Shown in pieces: positions 10,712 through 20,965 of a stretch of DNA of 64,000 nt; positions within the stretch are counted from its first letter, which is position 1, and each line of letters opens with the position of its first letter. Location of the stretch: positions 1 to 64,000 of the forward strand of contig CAJINV010000002.1 in NCBI GenBank assembly GCA_905178155.1, given 5' to 3'. This DNA is from Amoebophrya sp. A120 (Eukaryota > Sar > Dinophyceae > Syndiniales > Amoebophryaceae). Below the pieces are notes generated by a model that saw only the letters and a list, made by a program, of their open reading frames with translations, had not been told where the DNA came from and made no database searches. Made by a program: the position numbers and the translations under genes.

Positions 10712-11773
10712 TCACTGTGGCTGTGCTCCACCGCGGTGTTGCCGCTTTGTCCCCACCATCGGGTTTATTTGTGCAGCTGCGGCATCGTCGTCGTCCATGG
10801 GACTGTTTGCTCCGGAGCTGGCGTCGCCTGGGCTCACCGCACTGAATCCCATAAGCGGGATAATCGGCTCTTGTTGGAGGGCATTTCCGGGTGCAGCAGG
10901 AGCCGCTGGGGCCATATCGACATCGACATCCTCGTCGGGAGCAACTGCGGCAGCAGCAGCAGCAGCATCATCTTCCTTTTTTCCGACCTTCTTCTTATCC
11001 TACAGAAAAGTACATACTTCCATACCAGAAAAAAACCATTGTGTTGCTAAAGCCGAATTGCCCTCAGGGGAGGCAATTTCCTGTTTTGCAGACCGCAGCC
11101 TGTAATGCATCACAGAACAAGGTTTGTCATGCTCAACAGGGTTTTAGAAGTGACAGCACGAAATACCGCACCACAAGTTCTTTTTTCTCTGATGTATGTG
11201 TACAACTTTTCTGTAGGGTACGCTGGCTCTTCGTAGTACCAGCACAGCTGCAGATCCGCGCCAGGCGGAGGTTTCATGTAGAGGTGGCCTTCCGGGGATG
11301 CGCCTGAATAGTTACGTTGAAAATTCCGAAATCATGTAGCGTTAATGGTGCATGCAGTGCGATGAATTCAAAGTGTAGCAGCTGTAGGCTGCCAACTTCG
11401 CATGACAGTTCGTAGTTAATAGGTTACCGCGGAGTAGTTGTAGCAAATCCAAATAGAAGATTCACCCACAAAACTGCAGTAAAAAAGTGCCACGCACAGA
11501 AGTAATACTCGCTGCTGGCGTCAGCTTGTAGAACTGCACACCTCCGTGGTCCCCCGTTTCTGTGGTGGTTCCCGTTTCACCCGTTCCCTTAGGATGCGCG
11601 GGAGGCGCCTGGACAGCACCTCCTGCGGGATTTGCCTGGACGAACTGCTGTCTGAGAGGTGCTATGCCCGGAAAGAATGTCGGTGTCAGTGAGTGCGACA
11701 CGCAGACGAGTAGACAGTTGCATACCGTCCTTGCTTCCACTTCCGTGAAACAAATACAAAATAACCATGGCAT
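10712..11773 (-). CDS. Proline/alanine- and aspartate-rich protein, unknown
   Basis: Minus strand. Exons 11773-11509, 11303-11218 and 10998-10712. The first intron is canonical (GTATTAC donor, CTATTCAG acceptor, 205 nt). The second is a TIR-bounded unit whose ends read CCTACAGAAAAGT and the complement. Frame holds throughout. The protein has a cysteine-rich hydrophobic start (MPWLFCICF), which may be a signal-like segment or an artefact of an unrecognised intron. It continues with HLYMKPPPGADLQLCWYYEE, then an acidic linker (DEDVDVD) and an alanine-rich tail. No domain recognised; the start is less certain than the rest. Confidence 0.72.
10999..11217. mobile_element. Introner, single-copy family
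   Basis: Inverted ends CCTACAGAAAAGTACATAC and GTGTACAACTTTTCTGTAGG. Ends in CC/GG rather than TAT/ATA. Excision plus 5 nt restores the frame of the 11.8-kb gene. Confidence 0.75.
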
Positions 11774-11893
11774 GCAGACGTCACATCAAAAAAAGCGTAG
11801 AGCGACCTCTGGTAAAGATACCTAAGGCTTGTGATCTTCACTGCAAGAAGGTCGTGAGAAGAGCGTTGTATGGTCATTTTCACAAAATAACTA

Positions 11894-14256
11894 CATCAGC
11901 TGCATCTCGTTGACACCAACCTTCTCGACGTCCATATGCTGCTCCTGTTGTTGTTCCCGAGATGAAGAACTAGAACCCGCGGCATTTATGGCGTTCTCAA
12001 GTGTTACACGCTCAACTGTTGCACAGATTTGTGATGCGAGAACAACAAAAATGAAAGCGGGAAAATTCCGCGTCTTGCATATACAAATTTGGAAGAAATT
12101 GCCATGCTATTTACCCATTCCAGAGTTTGTCATGCTAAACGGGTTGATTGCGTATATGCTGATGACAATTTTGCATGACAGATCATGCAACAGCTGAGCA
12201 TGTAACGTTTGTTGAGAACGCCATATTATTCAAGTTGCTGGTCTGCGTCGTATTAGAAGTAGGCAGTATCCGGACTTCGGACCTCCCGTCACAGTATCGC
12301 AAGAAAAAACTGTTTCTCTGTCTGTGAAATTGTGATGCATACTAGAAGGGAACATAGACCTACTTCGCTTACTCTACTCTTGCAAGACAACGGGTTACTT
12401 TCAAGCAGGGTCATTTTTCTTGGGAGGAGCGCACGGCGAAGAAAAAGAAATCTATTTCCTGTGTCATGCAGACCTGGCAAAGCCATCAGTCGTGAAGCAG
12501 TTTTTTCCTGCGATAAGCAGAACTGCGTTTGCAATGGACTCGCGGCAGGAAATAGCTGCTCCAGATCTGTCGGCGGGGCGAGTTTGATCGCGGGAAAACT
12601 GCTGACGCCACTGGACGAGGTGGACAGGACCCGCGGCTCGTTGACCGAGGCGGACTGCTCGCCCCGGATGATCTCGACGGTGGTCACATCGCGAGAGGAA
12701 GTGTTTTGGTTCGAAGTTGAAAGAAGGTCGGCGTTATTTGTGTGGTCTTGGTGCGGCCTGCTCGGAGCAGATGCAGATGGTTGGTCGTGGTCTACTTGTC
12801 CGATTTCTTTATCGAATGCAAAAACTATGTTTGGGTCTGGAAGGAGCTTGTTTTGCCCGATGAGGACAATTCAATTCTTGACGGCCAGGCATGATAGGAT
12901 TCTGAGTTGCTGGGGTAAAGTCTGTTCCTCATGATGTCAGGGCAACCTGCGTTTTTGAATGACAGAAAAGAAAAGTCAGCACGTTTGGCGTTAACGCGCA
13001 TGACAGAGTTGAAAACTAAGGTTGCCGAGCATGATGAGACCCCTTGCTCTCTTCCTGACCCAAACTACATGCTCGCAATACATAGTCTTGCAAGTCGAAC
13101 ATTTTATATTTTGGCAATTTTATGGCCAGCTCAAGGATGCTGTCGCCAGTCTTCCGCGTGATGGTCTGCAGCGGTGGTGCGTCCGGATTGTGTGGCATCG
13201 TATAGAAAAAATCCCTTCTCCCCATATTCCAAAGAAAATTTCTGATCATGCGCGATTTGTGTACACAAATTTTCGTGCACAAATCAAGTTAGTATTTTGC
13301 TAGGAGCAGCCGAAGACACGCAAATCTTGACTGTCTGCAGGTAGTTTATCATGCTATTCCTGTTCCTGACAGTGTGGTTGCTTCCCCTGGTCATACTGAA
13401 GCCGCACGGCCTTCCCAGCATCACGCCAGCGACCACTAGAGTCCGCATCTCTGCTTCCCGACTTCTAGCATGACAAAACTTGACTTTTCTTGCACACAAG
13501 CCATGCTAGACAGATCTGCGTTCGAATGTGGGGAGGAGGGGAGTTGTCATCTAGTTGTCATCTTGATAGGCTCGTTTATGTATTCGATCACGAACTTCCT
13601 CTCATGGGCTTTTTCGATGTCGCGCAGCTGCTGCGGTGTGTATTCCTCGTGTGCTATGGCGTTCTCCAACGTTACACTCTCAACTGTTGCATGAATTTGC
13701 AATGCAGGAACATAAAAAGTGAAAGGGGAACGGTTCTTGCGCCTTTTGCATTACAGGTTTGGAGCAGATTAGAATCTATCTAGCAAGGCGGGAACTTGAA
13801 CTTCTCGTGCGACGCAGCTTGATCATGTAGATGTTGGTGCCAATTTTATTGCATGACAGATTCATGTATACAGCTGAGAATGTAACGTTTGAGAACTTCA
13901 TATGAACAAGCCTGAAGTTTGTCCGCTCGTTCATCCTGAGGAAAAACGTCACCAGCTCAAAGCCAAGAAGGTATGCATTTTATTGCTACCAGAACCAACG
14001 ACCTTTCTTGCGCGTGGTGCATGACAAGTTTGGGTCTCTAGCGTAATCGTGCTCAGCTATTGAAGTCACACCAAAAACGTCGCTTCTGCTCATGACAATG
14101 CTCCAGACAGCATTGACGAGACGCTTCTCATGGTTTTGCACATGAAACACAGTCTGGGAAGGTCGAGGTGCATGTGAATTTGCATGACAACCTTGGGGTG
14201 GAGACGGTGACGTTTTTACTCAGAATACCACTGTAGCTATCGTTGGGATCCGTCAT
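11894..14256 (-). CDS. 226-residue low-complexity protein split by six introners
   Basis: Minus strand, ATG at 14256, stop at 11894. Exons 14256-14228, 13931-13903, 13654-13569, 13195-13085, 12809-12516, 12294-12226 and 11986-11894. All six introns are TIR units; removing each with 5 nt gives exactly 681 nt. The N terminus (MTDPNDSYSG, then EEYTPQQLRDIEKAHERKF) is helical and charged. The middle is Ser/Thr/Asn/Gln-rich, and the C terminus carries SSSSSREQQQEQQ and ends VNEMQLM. No enzymatic motif seen; it may be a structural or regulatory protein. Intron families II, VI, V, I, a single-copy type and VI occur in order. Confidence 0.82.
11987..12225. mobile_element. Introner, family VI
   Basis: Ends TATGGCGTTCTCAAGTG and GTTTGTTGAGAACGCCATA; last intron of the 14.3-kb gene. 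Flanks GCATT and TTATT match at 3 of 5. Confidence 0.87.
12295..12515. mobile_element. Introner, single-copy family
   Basis: Inverted ends TATCGCAAGAAAAAACTG and CAGTTTTTTCCTGCGATA, 17 of 18 matching. Flanks CACAG and AGCAG. Confidence 0.87.
12810..13084. mobile_element. Introner, family I
   Basis: Left end TATCGAATGCAAAAACTATG, right end the complement of TATGTATTGCGAGCATG, with GTTTGGGTC shared inside. Flanks TTCTT and GTCTT match at 4 of 5. Confidence 0.87.
13196..13568. mobile_element. Introner, family V
   Basis: Left end CATCGTATAGAAAAAATCCC (first base changed from T), right end complement of TATCAAGATGACAAC with TCCCCTCCTCCCC. Boundaries were set by family alignment; the resulting excision is in frame. 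Confidence 0.75.
13655..13902. mobile_element. Introner, family VI
   Basis: Ends TATGGCGTTCTCCAACG and CGTTTGAGAACTTCATA. Flanks TGTGC and TGAAC. In-frame excision. Confidence 0.87.
13932..14227. mobile_element. Introner, family II
   Basis: Ends CATCCTGAGGAAAAACGTC (first base changed) and GACGTTTTTACTCAGAATA. First intron of the 14.3-kb gene, splitting after codon 9. Confidence 0.85.
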
Positions 14257-14876
14257 GGTGTAGGATCGGACCAGTATCACACCGAAAAAAGTTAGAAGGT
14301 GTACTATCGTGTCGTGCAATGCAAAAGTAACCGCCGGCAAGAAAAGTCTATTTGCGTACGGTGCCACAGCTACGTGTACGTGTTGTTTCAAAAGCCATAC
14401 CTTTGTGTTGCGAGCCAAGTCTGTTTTTGCATTTGCAAGTTGAGCATCTTGTACCACCACACTAGCTCTTTCGGTTTGGATACTTCCCTGCACCTTGGTT
14501 GTCGAGCCCGCCACTGTATCGTACATCATGCGGATCTCCGAGCCGGGCGGAAGCTTGTGTTATGGCGCTGGGAAAAAAAAACCACCCCCGTACCCGTTAA
14601 CTACAGGCATTTTAATGCCTGACTTATTGTCACAAATCACCACCGTGACTTCATGCATTGAGCGACTTCAGAGACTTACAAGCCGACGTCGAGAGAGAGG
14701 TACAACTGTAAGAGTCTATAACAAATTGTTCGCCACGACCGTAGTTGCGGCTGTAGGTTCAAACCAACTCCGCTCGTTCGGCTCTATATAGACTTGCATT
14801 TCGAAACTGCGGCGCAAAGAAGTCTTGTCATGGAAATAAATATCTATGGAAATAAAGGGAGCAGCTTTTCTTTTAT
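14257..14876. other. Intergenic
   Basis: Upstream region of the 14.3-kb gene and downstream of the next. No paired introner ends and no coding evidence beyond short frames. Confidence 0.45.
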
Positions 14877-17650
14877 TCATTTTGATAGGTTAGGTTGCAA
14901 ATTCATGGCCTTGAGATAGTCGTCTTGCAGCCCTTCGTACGCGAGGTTCTGGATGTGCAGTTTGTGCTCTGCTTTTTTCTTTTCCTTTTCCGCTTCCTCC
15001 GCTCTGCCCCGTGCTTCCTTCGCTCGTGTAGCTTCCCCCTCCGCACGTTTGCGTTCCTGCTCCATTTTTGCCTGGGCGGCTCTTTTTTTCTCTGCTTCGT
15101 CCCTGGCTTGCTTCTCCTGCACCTTGTTCATTTTTGCCGGTTATCAAATGTAAAAATGTCTGGGTCTGGAAATTTCTGAGACTTGTCATGCGCGTTTTGC
15201 ATGGGCCATGGTGTCTGTGATGCATGCCCTAGCATCACAGACTTTTTGAGGGCTTCGCGATGCCTATTTATTCCGCATGACAAATGCCCTCTCCGCGTAG
15301 CCAAAATAATCGCATTCCCTTTTCTGCTTACGCAATACAGATTTTTTTGGAATCCAAATGCAGCATCACAAGTTTGCATTCTTCCAGACCCAGCCATATT
15401 TGCATTTGATACCAGTTCCTTCACCACACGTTCTGACCGTTTGTTAGTGCGCTCGAGCTTGACCTTTTCGACGTTTCGGAGGGCCTGTTCGGCCTCCCGG
15501 CGACGTTCCTCAGCGAGGCGATCCTGTTCCTGCTCTCGTGCTATCCGCAGTCGTTCCGCTCGAGGTCGTATGCATTGCAAACATGGCCGAAAGGACTGGG
15601 ACTCCATGGAAACTTGTCATGCAGAATCTGATGATTGAATCGTGCAAAACCAAAAGACTGTGTAGTTCGGTGGAGCAACAACTGTTGTTGCCCACTTCTT
15701 GCCACGCAAAGGGGGAATCTCTCATGCGAAATAGGAACTAAGAAGCTCTTCTTGCACAATCTATAGTAATGCCTCCGGGTGCAAGTACTTACCTTACCAT
15801 GCTAGACGATCATCTTTGAGCTCCACAAGGAGCTGCGTCATGACAAACCTTTCACATTCTTCCAGACTGAGACACATCATTTGCATTTGATAGCCCGTTA
15901 TGCAGTGCAAAAGTATCGCACTCGTATAAATGCATTACAAATTTCCGCAGCATGAGAAATAAAATTTGGATTTAGGTTCGGAAAAAAATTTGTAATGCAT
16001 GCTTGCAATACGAGTACGATACTTTTGCAAAGGATACCCGTTTTTCTGCCTCTTCACGACGCTCTTCTCGCACTCGTTCTTATCAAATGCAAATATGTGT
16101 GGGTCTGGAGGTTTGTCGTGCGTATTTTGCATGACCCATGATGCCTGTGATGCATGACCTAGCATTGCAGATTTTTATGGGCATGGGGCTTCCTCATTTA
16201 AAATCCGCATGAGAAATACCCTGTCCACCGTGTAGCAGAAACTCGGATCCTCTTGGTAGTGACGCAATACAGATTTTGGACAGCAGCACAAGTTTCAACC
16301 TTCCAGACTCAGATGACATATTTGCATTTGATAGTTCTTGTTCCCGATCAACATCGGCTAATGCTGGTTATGGCGCTCTCAAGCGTTGTTCTTCCATTGT
16401 TCGCTGTTGCAAGAATTTGTGATGCAAGTAGGCGAGCAAAGAACCTAAAAGCATTGCAGATTTTTGCTGCGCGGTGAACCTGTCATGCGAAGTAGCTACC
16501 CAGAGGGTGTTGATACTGATTCTGCATGAGAAATGATGTTAGTAACAGCGAGGATGAATGAACAAACGCGAAGTCACTTCCATACTTGTTGCCGTTTCTC
16601 TTCCTCGCCTCGAATCCGTTCTGATGCGAGCTCGCTGTCGCTGACAATAGTGTCTTTCGACGCAGGGGCAGAAGGGGCATTTTGAACGCGCAGGAGCGCC
16701 TCTGCTCGGACCGAGGCCCCGCTCCGCACGCCGAGGCGCAGCAGAGAATTGTTGGTATTAGACGACGCGCCACCGCCCGGGTTGCCGCTGCTTCCTACAC
16801 CTGATCGCGTTGATTCGGCGACGGGGTCTAAGAATGTGTTGCGGGATGAGGTCATTTTGGAGCTGTTGTTGCTTGTTTGTTGTGCGGTCTGTTCTGACGG
16901 AGACGAAGCGGAGTTACTTGCATTGTGGTTCTGCTCTTCTCGCGCCCGAACTTCTGGTAAAAGTCGGCTAGTACTACCCTTCGCGCGGCCTGATTCCGGT
17001 TCGGCAACCGGATTTTGGTTTTTACCACGTCGTGGTATCAGGCCGGACGGAACATGCTCTTGTTGCGCCGGAGGCTGCAATTTGTGCTGTTCTACCGGGA
17101 CGCCCCCGAGCGGCGGATTCTGCATGTGGGTACTAGCGTGGACCTGCAGTCTGCTCTGCTGTTGTCGCAGCTGCTGGTGCCCTTGTGGCCTGCGCAAAAG
17201 CTGCTGCTCTATGTCGTGTGAAGTCCGGATTTGCTGCTGCTGTTGTCCCAGGAGCTGCTGGTGTTCTAGCGGCCTTGGCAGCGGCTGCTGCTGCTGCTGC
17301 TGCTGCTGTATCCCTTGTGCAGTCCAGATTTGCTGCTGCTGTTGGAGGGGTTGTTGGTGACCGAGTAGCTGCTGTTGCGGTTGCAAGACCGCTCTACTCT
17401 GCTGCGGTGGCACCTGTATTCTGTGTTGCGGTTGCACTTCCACCTGCTGCATATGGTACTGCGGGTGCAGGTGATCATGCTGCTGCTGCTGTTGCCTTTG
17501 TTGCAGGAGCATGTGGTGCTGATTCGGCATCTGCTGCAGCTGTTCCTGGTTCTGTTGTTGCTGCTGCTGCTGCTGCTGTTGGGCATGTCCCTGCAACGAG
17601 GCCCGGTGCTTGAGGGACGGCATATCCGGGCCCCGGTTGTGGTCTCTCAT
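14877..17650 (-). CDS. Polyglutamine plus coiled-coil protein, about 515 residues, five introners
   Basis: Minus strand. Exons 17650-16585, 16368-16334, 16080-16037, 15898-15893, 15568-15412 and 15141-14877. All five introns are TIR units. From the upstream limit of the open frame (17677) the exons total 1575 nt after removal of 5 nt per intron, exactly 525 codons. The first third is glutamine-rich (runs of 10 Q at about 17560) with His/Pro, then a Ser/Asn-rich linker. The C-terminal 190 residues are a continuous charged coiled coil (AEKKRAAQAKMEQERKRAEG). One exon is only 6 nt, of which 5 is duplicated target. I chose the first in-frame ATG (17650); the frame is open to a GTG at 17677, so a 5' exon is possible. 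Likely a scaffold or nucleic-acid-associated protein, inferred from composition only. Confidence 0.85.
15142..15411. mobile_element. Introner, family I
   Basis: Near-perfect ends TATCAAATGTAAAAATG / CATATTTGCATTTGATA with CTGGGTCTGGAA. Flanks CCGGT and CCAGT match at 4 of 5. Splits the coiled coil in frame. Confidence 0.92.
15569..15892. mobile_element. Introner, family I
   Basis: Ends TATGCATTGCAAACATG and the complement of TATCAAATGCAAATG. Flanks GGTCG and GCCCG are now diverged because a second unit inserted beside it. Confidence 0.87.
15899..16036. mobile_element. Introner, family III, perfect 5-bp duplication
   Basis: Ends TATGCAGTGCAAAAGTATCG and CGATACTTTTGCAAAGGATA. CCCGT flanks at 15894-15898 and 16037-16041. 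Only 6 nt from the previous unit. Confidence 0.92.
16081..16333. mobile_element. Introner, family I, perfect 5-bp duplication
   Basis: Ends TATCAAATGCAAATATG and CATATTTGCATTTGATA. GTTCT flanks at 16076-16080 and 16334-16338. Confidence 0.94.
16369..16584. mobile_element. Introner, family VI
   Basis: Ends TATGGCGCTCTCAAGCG and the complement of TATGGAAGTGACTTCGCG. Flanks CTGGT and CTTGT match at 4 of 5. Confidence 0.85.
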
Positions 17651-17677
17651 GATGTGTGTCTCGTGCGGTAGTTTCAC

Positions 17678-18051
17678 ATGAGCATGAGAACAAATCTACA
17701 GTAGACCAGAACTCCACGAATTGGTTACGATGTGATGGGAAAAAAGCGTACAAGAGGACAAGGCACAGTTGCTCGAACCATGAGTACGTGTACATGGGGC
17801 AGGTGCTAGTGCCTCCACGTGGTGGTTGTGTCTGAGGAAGTTCTCATCTCCCAGAAAAAAACCCTCCTCACATCTTCACTAGGACTAGGAATGTTGCATG
17901 TTTGGAAAATAAACAGAAAGAGAAACAGGACTACAAGACCAAAAATTGATGCAATTTAGAAACGATGAAGTTCTTCTTGGATCAACAATTACAAGTAATT
18001 GACAATACAGTGTACTTCTTTATGTACGCGTCAAACTAGAATAAATATCAC
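17678..18051. other. Intergenic or intronic spacer
   Basis: About 370 bp between the polyQ gene and the next minus-strand exon. The exon at 18056 ends in a canonical donor, so part of this stretch may be intron joining the two. I could not find an acceptor that keeps frame. Confidence 0.4.
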
Positions 18052-18384
18052 TTACTGACTGTGCTCGCAACCCCACTCTCCCTCGACACTTCGCTCTACT
18101 CCCCAGACCTTCCGTACATACGTTGCAGCAAGAGCAACATGTTCGTGCGAAACGATGCGAAACGAGGGGAACATCTCTGGCCCCACCGAACGTCGAGTGG
18201 GGCTCTTGCTCTCCACTACAGGTTGAAGCGCGTGCGAAGGCACGAAGGTTATGGTTTTGCGCGGACGATCTACAATATCAAAGAAAATTTGGACTTTATT
18301 TTGGGATCGGATTTTTTCGGAACTATCTAAACTGAGAACGGAACCAACAGCCACCACACCGTGGCGCTTCGCACTTGTCGCCAT
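18052..18384 (-). CDS. First exon or short gene, unknown product
   Basis: Minus strand, ATG at 18384. The 110-codon frame begins MATSAKRHGVVAVGSVLSLD and contains KTITFVPSHALQPVVESKS. It ends either at a TAA (18054-18052) or at the overlapping donor CA|GTAAGTG at 18055. Composition is protein-like and not repetitive. Immediately upstream is the G+C-rich repeat block. Part of this exon (18319-18344) recurs inverted at 19645-19670. Confidence 0.55.
   Translation of the reverse strand: MATSAKRHGVVAVGSVLSLDSSEKIRSQNKVQIFFDIVDRPRKTITFVPSHALQPVVESKSPTRRSVGPEMFPSFRIVSHEHVALAATYVRKVWGVERSVEGEWGCEHSQ
18319..18344. repeat. 26-bp inverted repeat, left copy
   Basis: GGAACTATCTAAACTGAGAA and onward. Matches the complement of 19645-19670 at 25 of 26 positions. 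It lies inside the exon above. Confidence 0.8.
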
Positions 18385-19835
18385 TCCGTTTCCTTTCGTG
18401 TGTGTTGTTTTTTTTCGTTCTCTTCAGCTTCAGCTTCAAGCTCGTTTTCTTCTTCAAATTTCGTTTTCTGTTTTTCTCTCTTTCCTTCTTCTCTTAGGGG
18501 GGACAAAATTTGCGGGATTTGCGTCCGCCCCGCGCCATTCGTTTGCCACGGCCCCCGCCCCGTCTATGTGTGTTCTTCTTGCTAATGGTTGGCGTCCCGC
18601 GGATATGCGCGGGTGCCAGCGGCGGCGGCAAACTTCCAGGCGTTGCTCCTATTAGAGGCGTAGGCCAGGAAAGTTAGCCCCCTATGTGGGGCTAAAAGGT
18701 CAGACGCCACCTAGCTCCCGATGCTGGGGAGACGCGCGGCGCGCTGTTCTCATGATCGATGGAAGAAGGCCGATGTGGCCCCCCAGTGGCGGAAGTTGGG
18801 GCGCCCTTTTTTGGGCCGATTAGCTTTACAGCAGTGGGGCATAGATACGGCCCTCCGCCCAGCCTTAGCTCCAACGCCGGCAGTTCTTTCGCAGTCTTCC
18901 GTGCCCCAGGGCCCCTTGGATGTGGTTGTCACATCCAAGAGACGAGCCCCTCCTTGGGTGCGGAAGACTGCGGGATAACCGATGGAAAGGCAAACAGCCC
19001 AATTGCCGTGGCAGGCTCTCCATGCAGCGGTTGCTAGACGAGCGCGGGCCAGCAGTGGCAGCTAGAGCGCAGGCTTGGGTGGTTGTATCTATTATACGGC
19101 GGCCGGGCTCATTGTGTTCCTTGCTTCCCGCTGTTGGACGGCCACCGCTAGCCTCATTAGGTTGGTAGGGAGCTCGGCCCTCCTCGCGGGTTGCTGCCGG
19201 TTATTAATTTCATGGCCAGGCCTCTCTGGCAGCAAGCTCCGCCGCGCCTAACTTCGCGGGCGGGCGACCTTCTCTGGCATCCCCGCCCAAGCATCCGGCT
19301 GAGCGCGCAAGCTCGGCCCGTTTGCTGAAGGTGACTCTGCTTGGCTATAGAAACAACATCAAGAAAAACGCCGCGCAGCGACAGGAGGGCGCGCAAGAGA
19401 GGGGCACCACGGGGCTTAGGCCTCCCCCGCTCAGGGATTTGCTTTGCTTCGAAGGTCGCCACGCTTCTAGCAGACAGCCGAGATGGCTCGGCCGCCTGTG
19501 CGCTGGCCGGCCGGGGCTTCTCGGATTTTTCTCCGTTTCCGTTTCCGCACTTGTTTCACGGCTTCGAGTTCCGTTCTCAGTCTCGCCTCTTTTTTTTGAA
19601 AAAACACGAGAACAGGCGGGGAAGGATCCAAGAGTCGCGAAAAAGTTCCGTTCTCAGTTTAGACAGTTCCAAACAAAGCCATATCCCTTTATTTTCATCG
19701 CTTTGAACCGATTCAGATTTTCGTTCATTTGCCACAAGGGCACTTATTCGAAAAGTTTGTTTTCGTTTATTCTCGTTGTGTTTGCGAAAGGACAGCCAAA
19801 AGGGCGTCTTCCTCTCTGGACCTTTTTCTTTCTGC
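18385..19835. other. G+C-rich repeat-like block
   Basis: Composition rises sharply relative to flanking genes, and open frames occur on both strands without coherent content. It ends with T-rich text around 19570-19780. No gene supported. Confidence 0.5.
19645..19670. repeat. 26-bp inverted repeat, right copy
   Basis: Complement of 18319-18344 with one mismatch. A partial third copy (GAGTTCCGTTCTCAGT) lies near 19566. Confidence 0.8.
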
Positions 19836-20200
19836 CAAAATGGCGACCGCGATATTTTTTGCCAAAGTGGCAGCTTTATTTTATTTTGCCAAAATGGCAG
19901 GTGAGTGTCTTGTTGCCAAAAGGGCACTATAATTCTGTCGTATACTTTTTGCCAAAGTGGCAGCTTTATTTTTGCCAAAATTATGGCAGGTGCGTGTCTA
20001 CTTGTTGCCAAAAGGGCACTCTAATTCAGTCGTACACTTTTTGCCAAAATGGCAGATTTATTTTTGCCAAAATGGCAGTTGACTGTCTTGTTGCCAAAAG
20101 GGCATTATAATACAGTCGTAGACTTTTTGCCAAAGTGGCAGCTTTATTTTTGCCAAAATGGCAATTGAGTGTCTTATTCTTGCCAAAAGGGAACTATATT
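19836..20200. repeat. Minisatellite of TTGCCAAAATGGCA units
   Basis: At least ten copies of TTGCCAAAANGGCA-like text in a higher-order unit of about 85-90 bp. The motif is nearly palindromic. Plus-strand open frames through it are repeat artefacts. Confidence 0.88.
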
Positions 20201-20965
20201 TCAGTCGTGTTTTCCAGTTTGAAAACAATTACGAAGCAGCACCACGTCTTGGGCGGGGTGACGAAAAAGGAACTATATTCTTTTACAGAGTAGTAGTAGT
20301 GAACTCGTAAGACTGCACCTGGGGGAGGTGCTATCTCTAATCGGTGTTTCCAGCAACATCAGACCTTACTTAGTAGTTGTTCTATGGCTCCACCTTTCCT
20401 ACCTTATCGTAAAAGACCGATCTCCTTCCTGCGGAAAGAATGGCCAACATACGAGGGCTTTTCTTTTTCCAAGCCAGCAGAAAAACTACGTACTACTACT
20501 AGACCACAGCTACTCAGCAGAGACGCGCACAAGAAGCTTGCTGTTCCTGTGCGGGCTGGGACCCCTTAGTAATGTAATTGGTACTGATTAATTATAATTT
20601 CTTCGATGTTTCACCTCCGCAAAGTGATTTCGGACGTGCCATAGCGTGCCGGTTTGGCACACCACAGCCCGCCCCGCTCTTGTGTCGTCATACTACCGTG
20701 TCTTTCTCCTTCTCAAAAGTTCTGTTTATTTGTAGGGAGATAAAATATTCTTCATTTTCTGCTATGAATCGCAGACAGAAGATTCTTGCGTTTTTACGAA
20801 AGTGAGATGCTGCAGCACGGCACTTCTGTCAGAAGCAGAATCAGCAACACAAATGCGAGTTTTGAAGATCGAAAGGTTTTGGGATCACGCTCTACGTCAT
20901 GATGTTTGCTTTTTATCGCAATATATGAAAAAGCAAAGTCCTCTATTACTTGGCGGTCTACTTCT
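20201..20965. other. No gene seen
   Basis: Downstream flank of the 23-kb gene. Short plus-strand frames exist but none has splice support. Probably 3' UTR and spacer. Confidence 0.4.

Noticed and set aside
17266-17586. Alternative Ser/Asn- or Ala-rich ORFs over the polyglutamine tract
   Set aside because: They are frame shadows of CAG repeats; only the Gln frame connects to the downstream coiled coil through the introners.
19322-20110. A 262-codon plus-strand ORF over the minisatellite
   Set aside because: Generated by a repeat whose period is compatible with an open frame; composition follows the repeat.
19836-20200. CRISPR array
   Set aside because: Repeats are degenerate and contiguous, with no unique spacers of constant length, and the context is eukaryotic.
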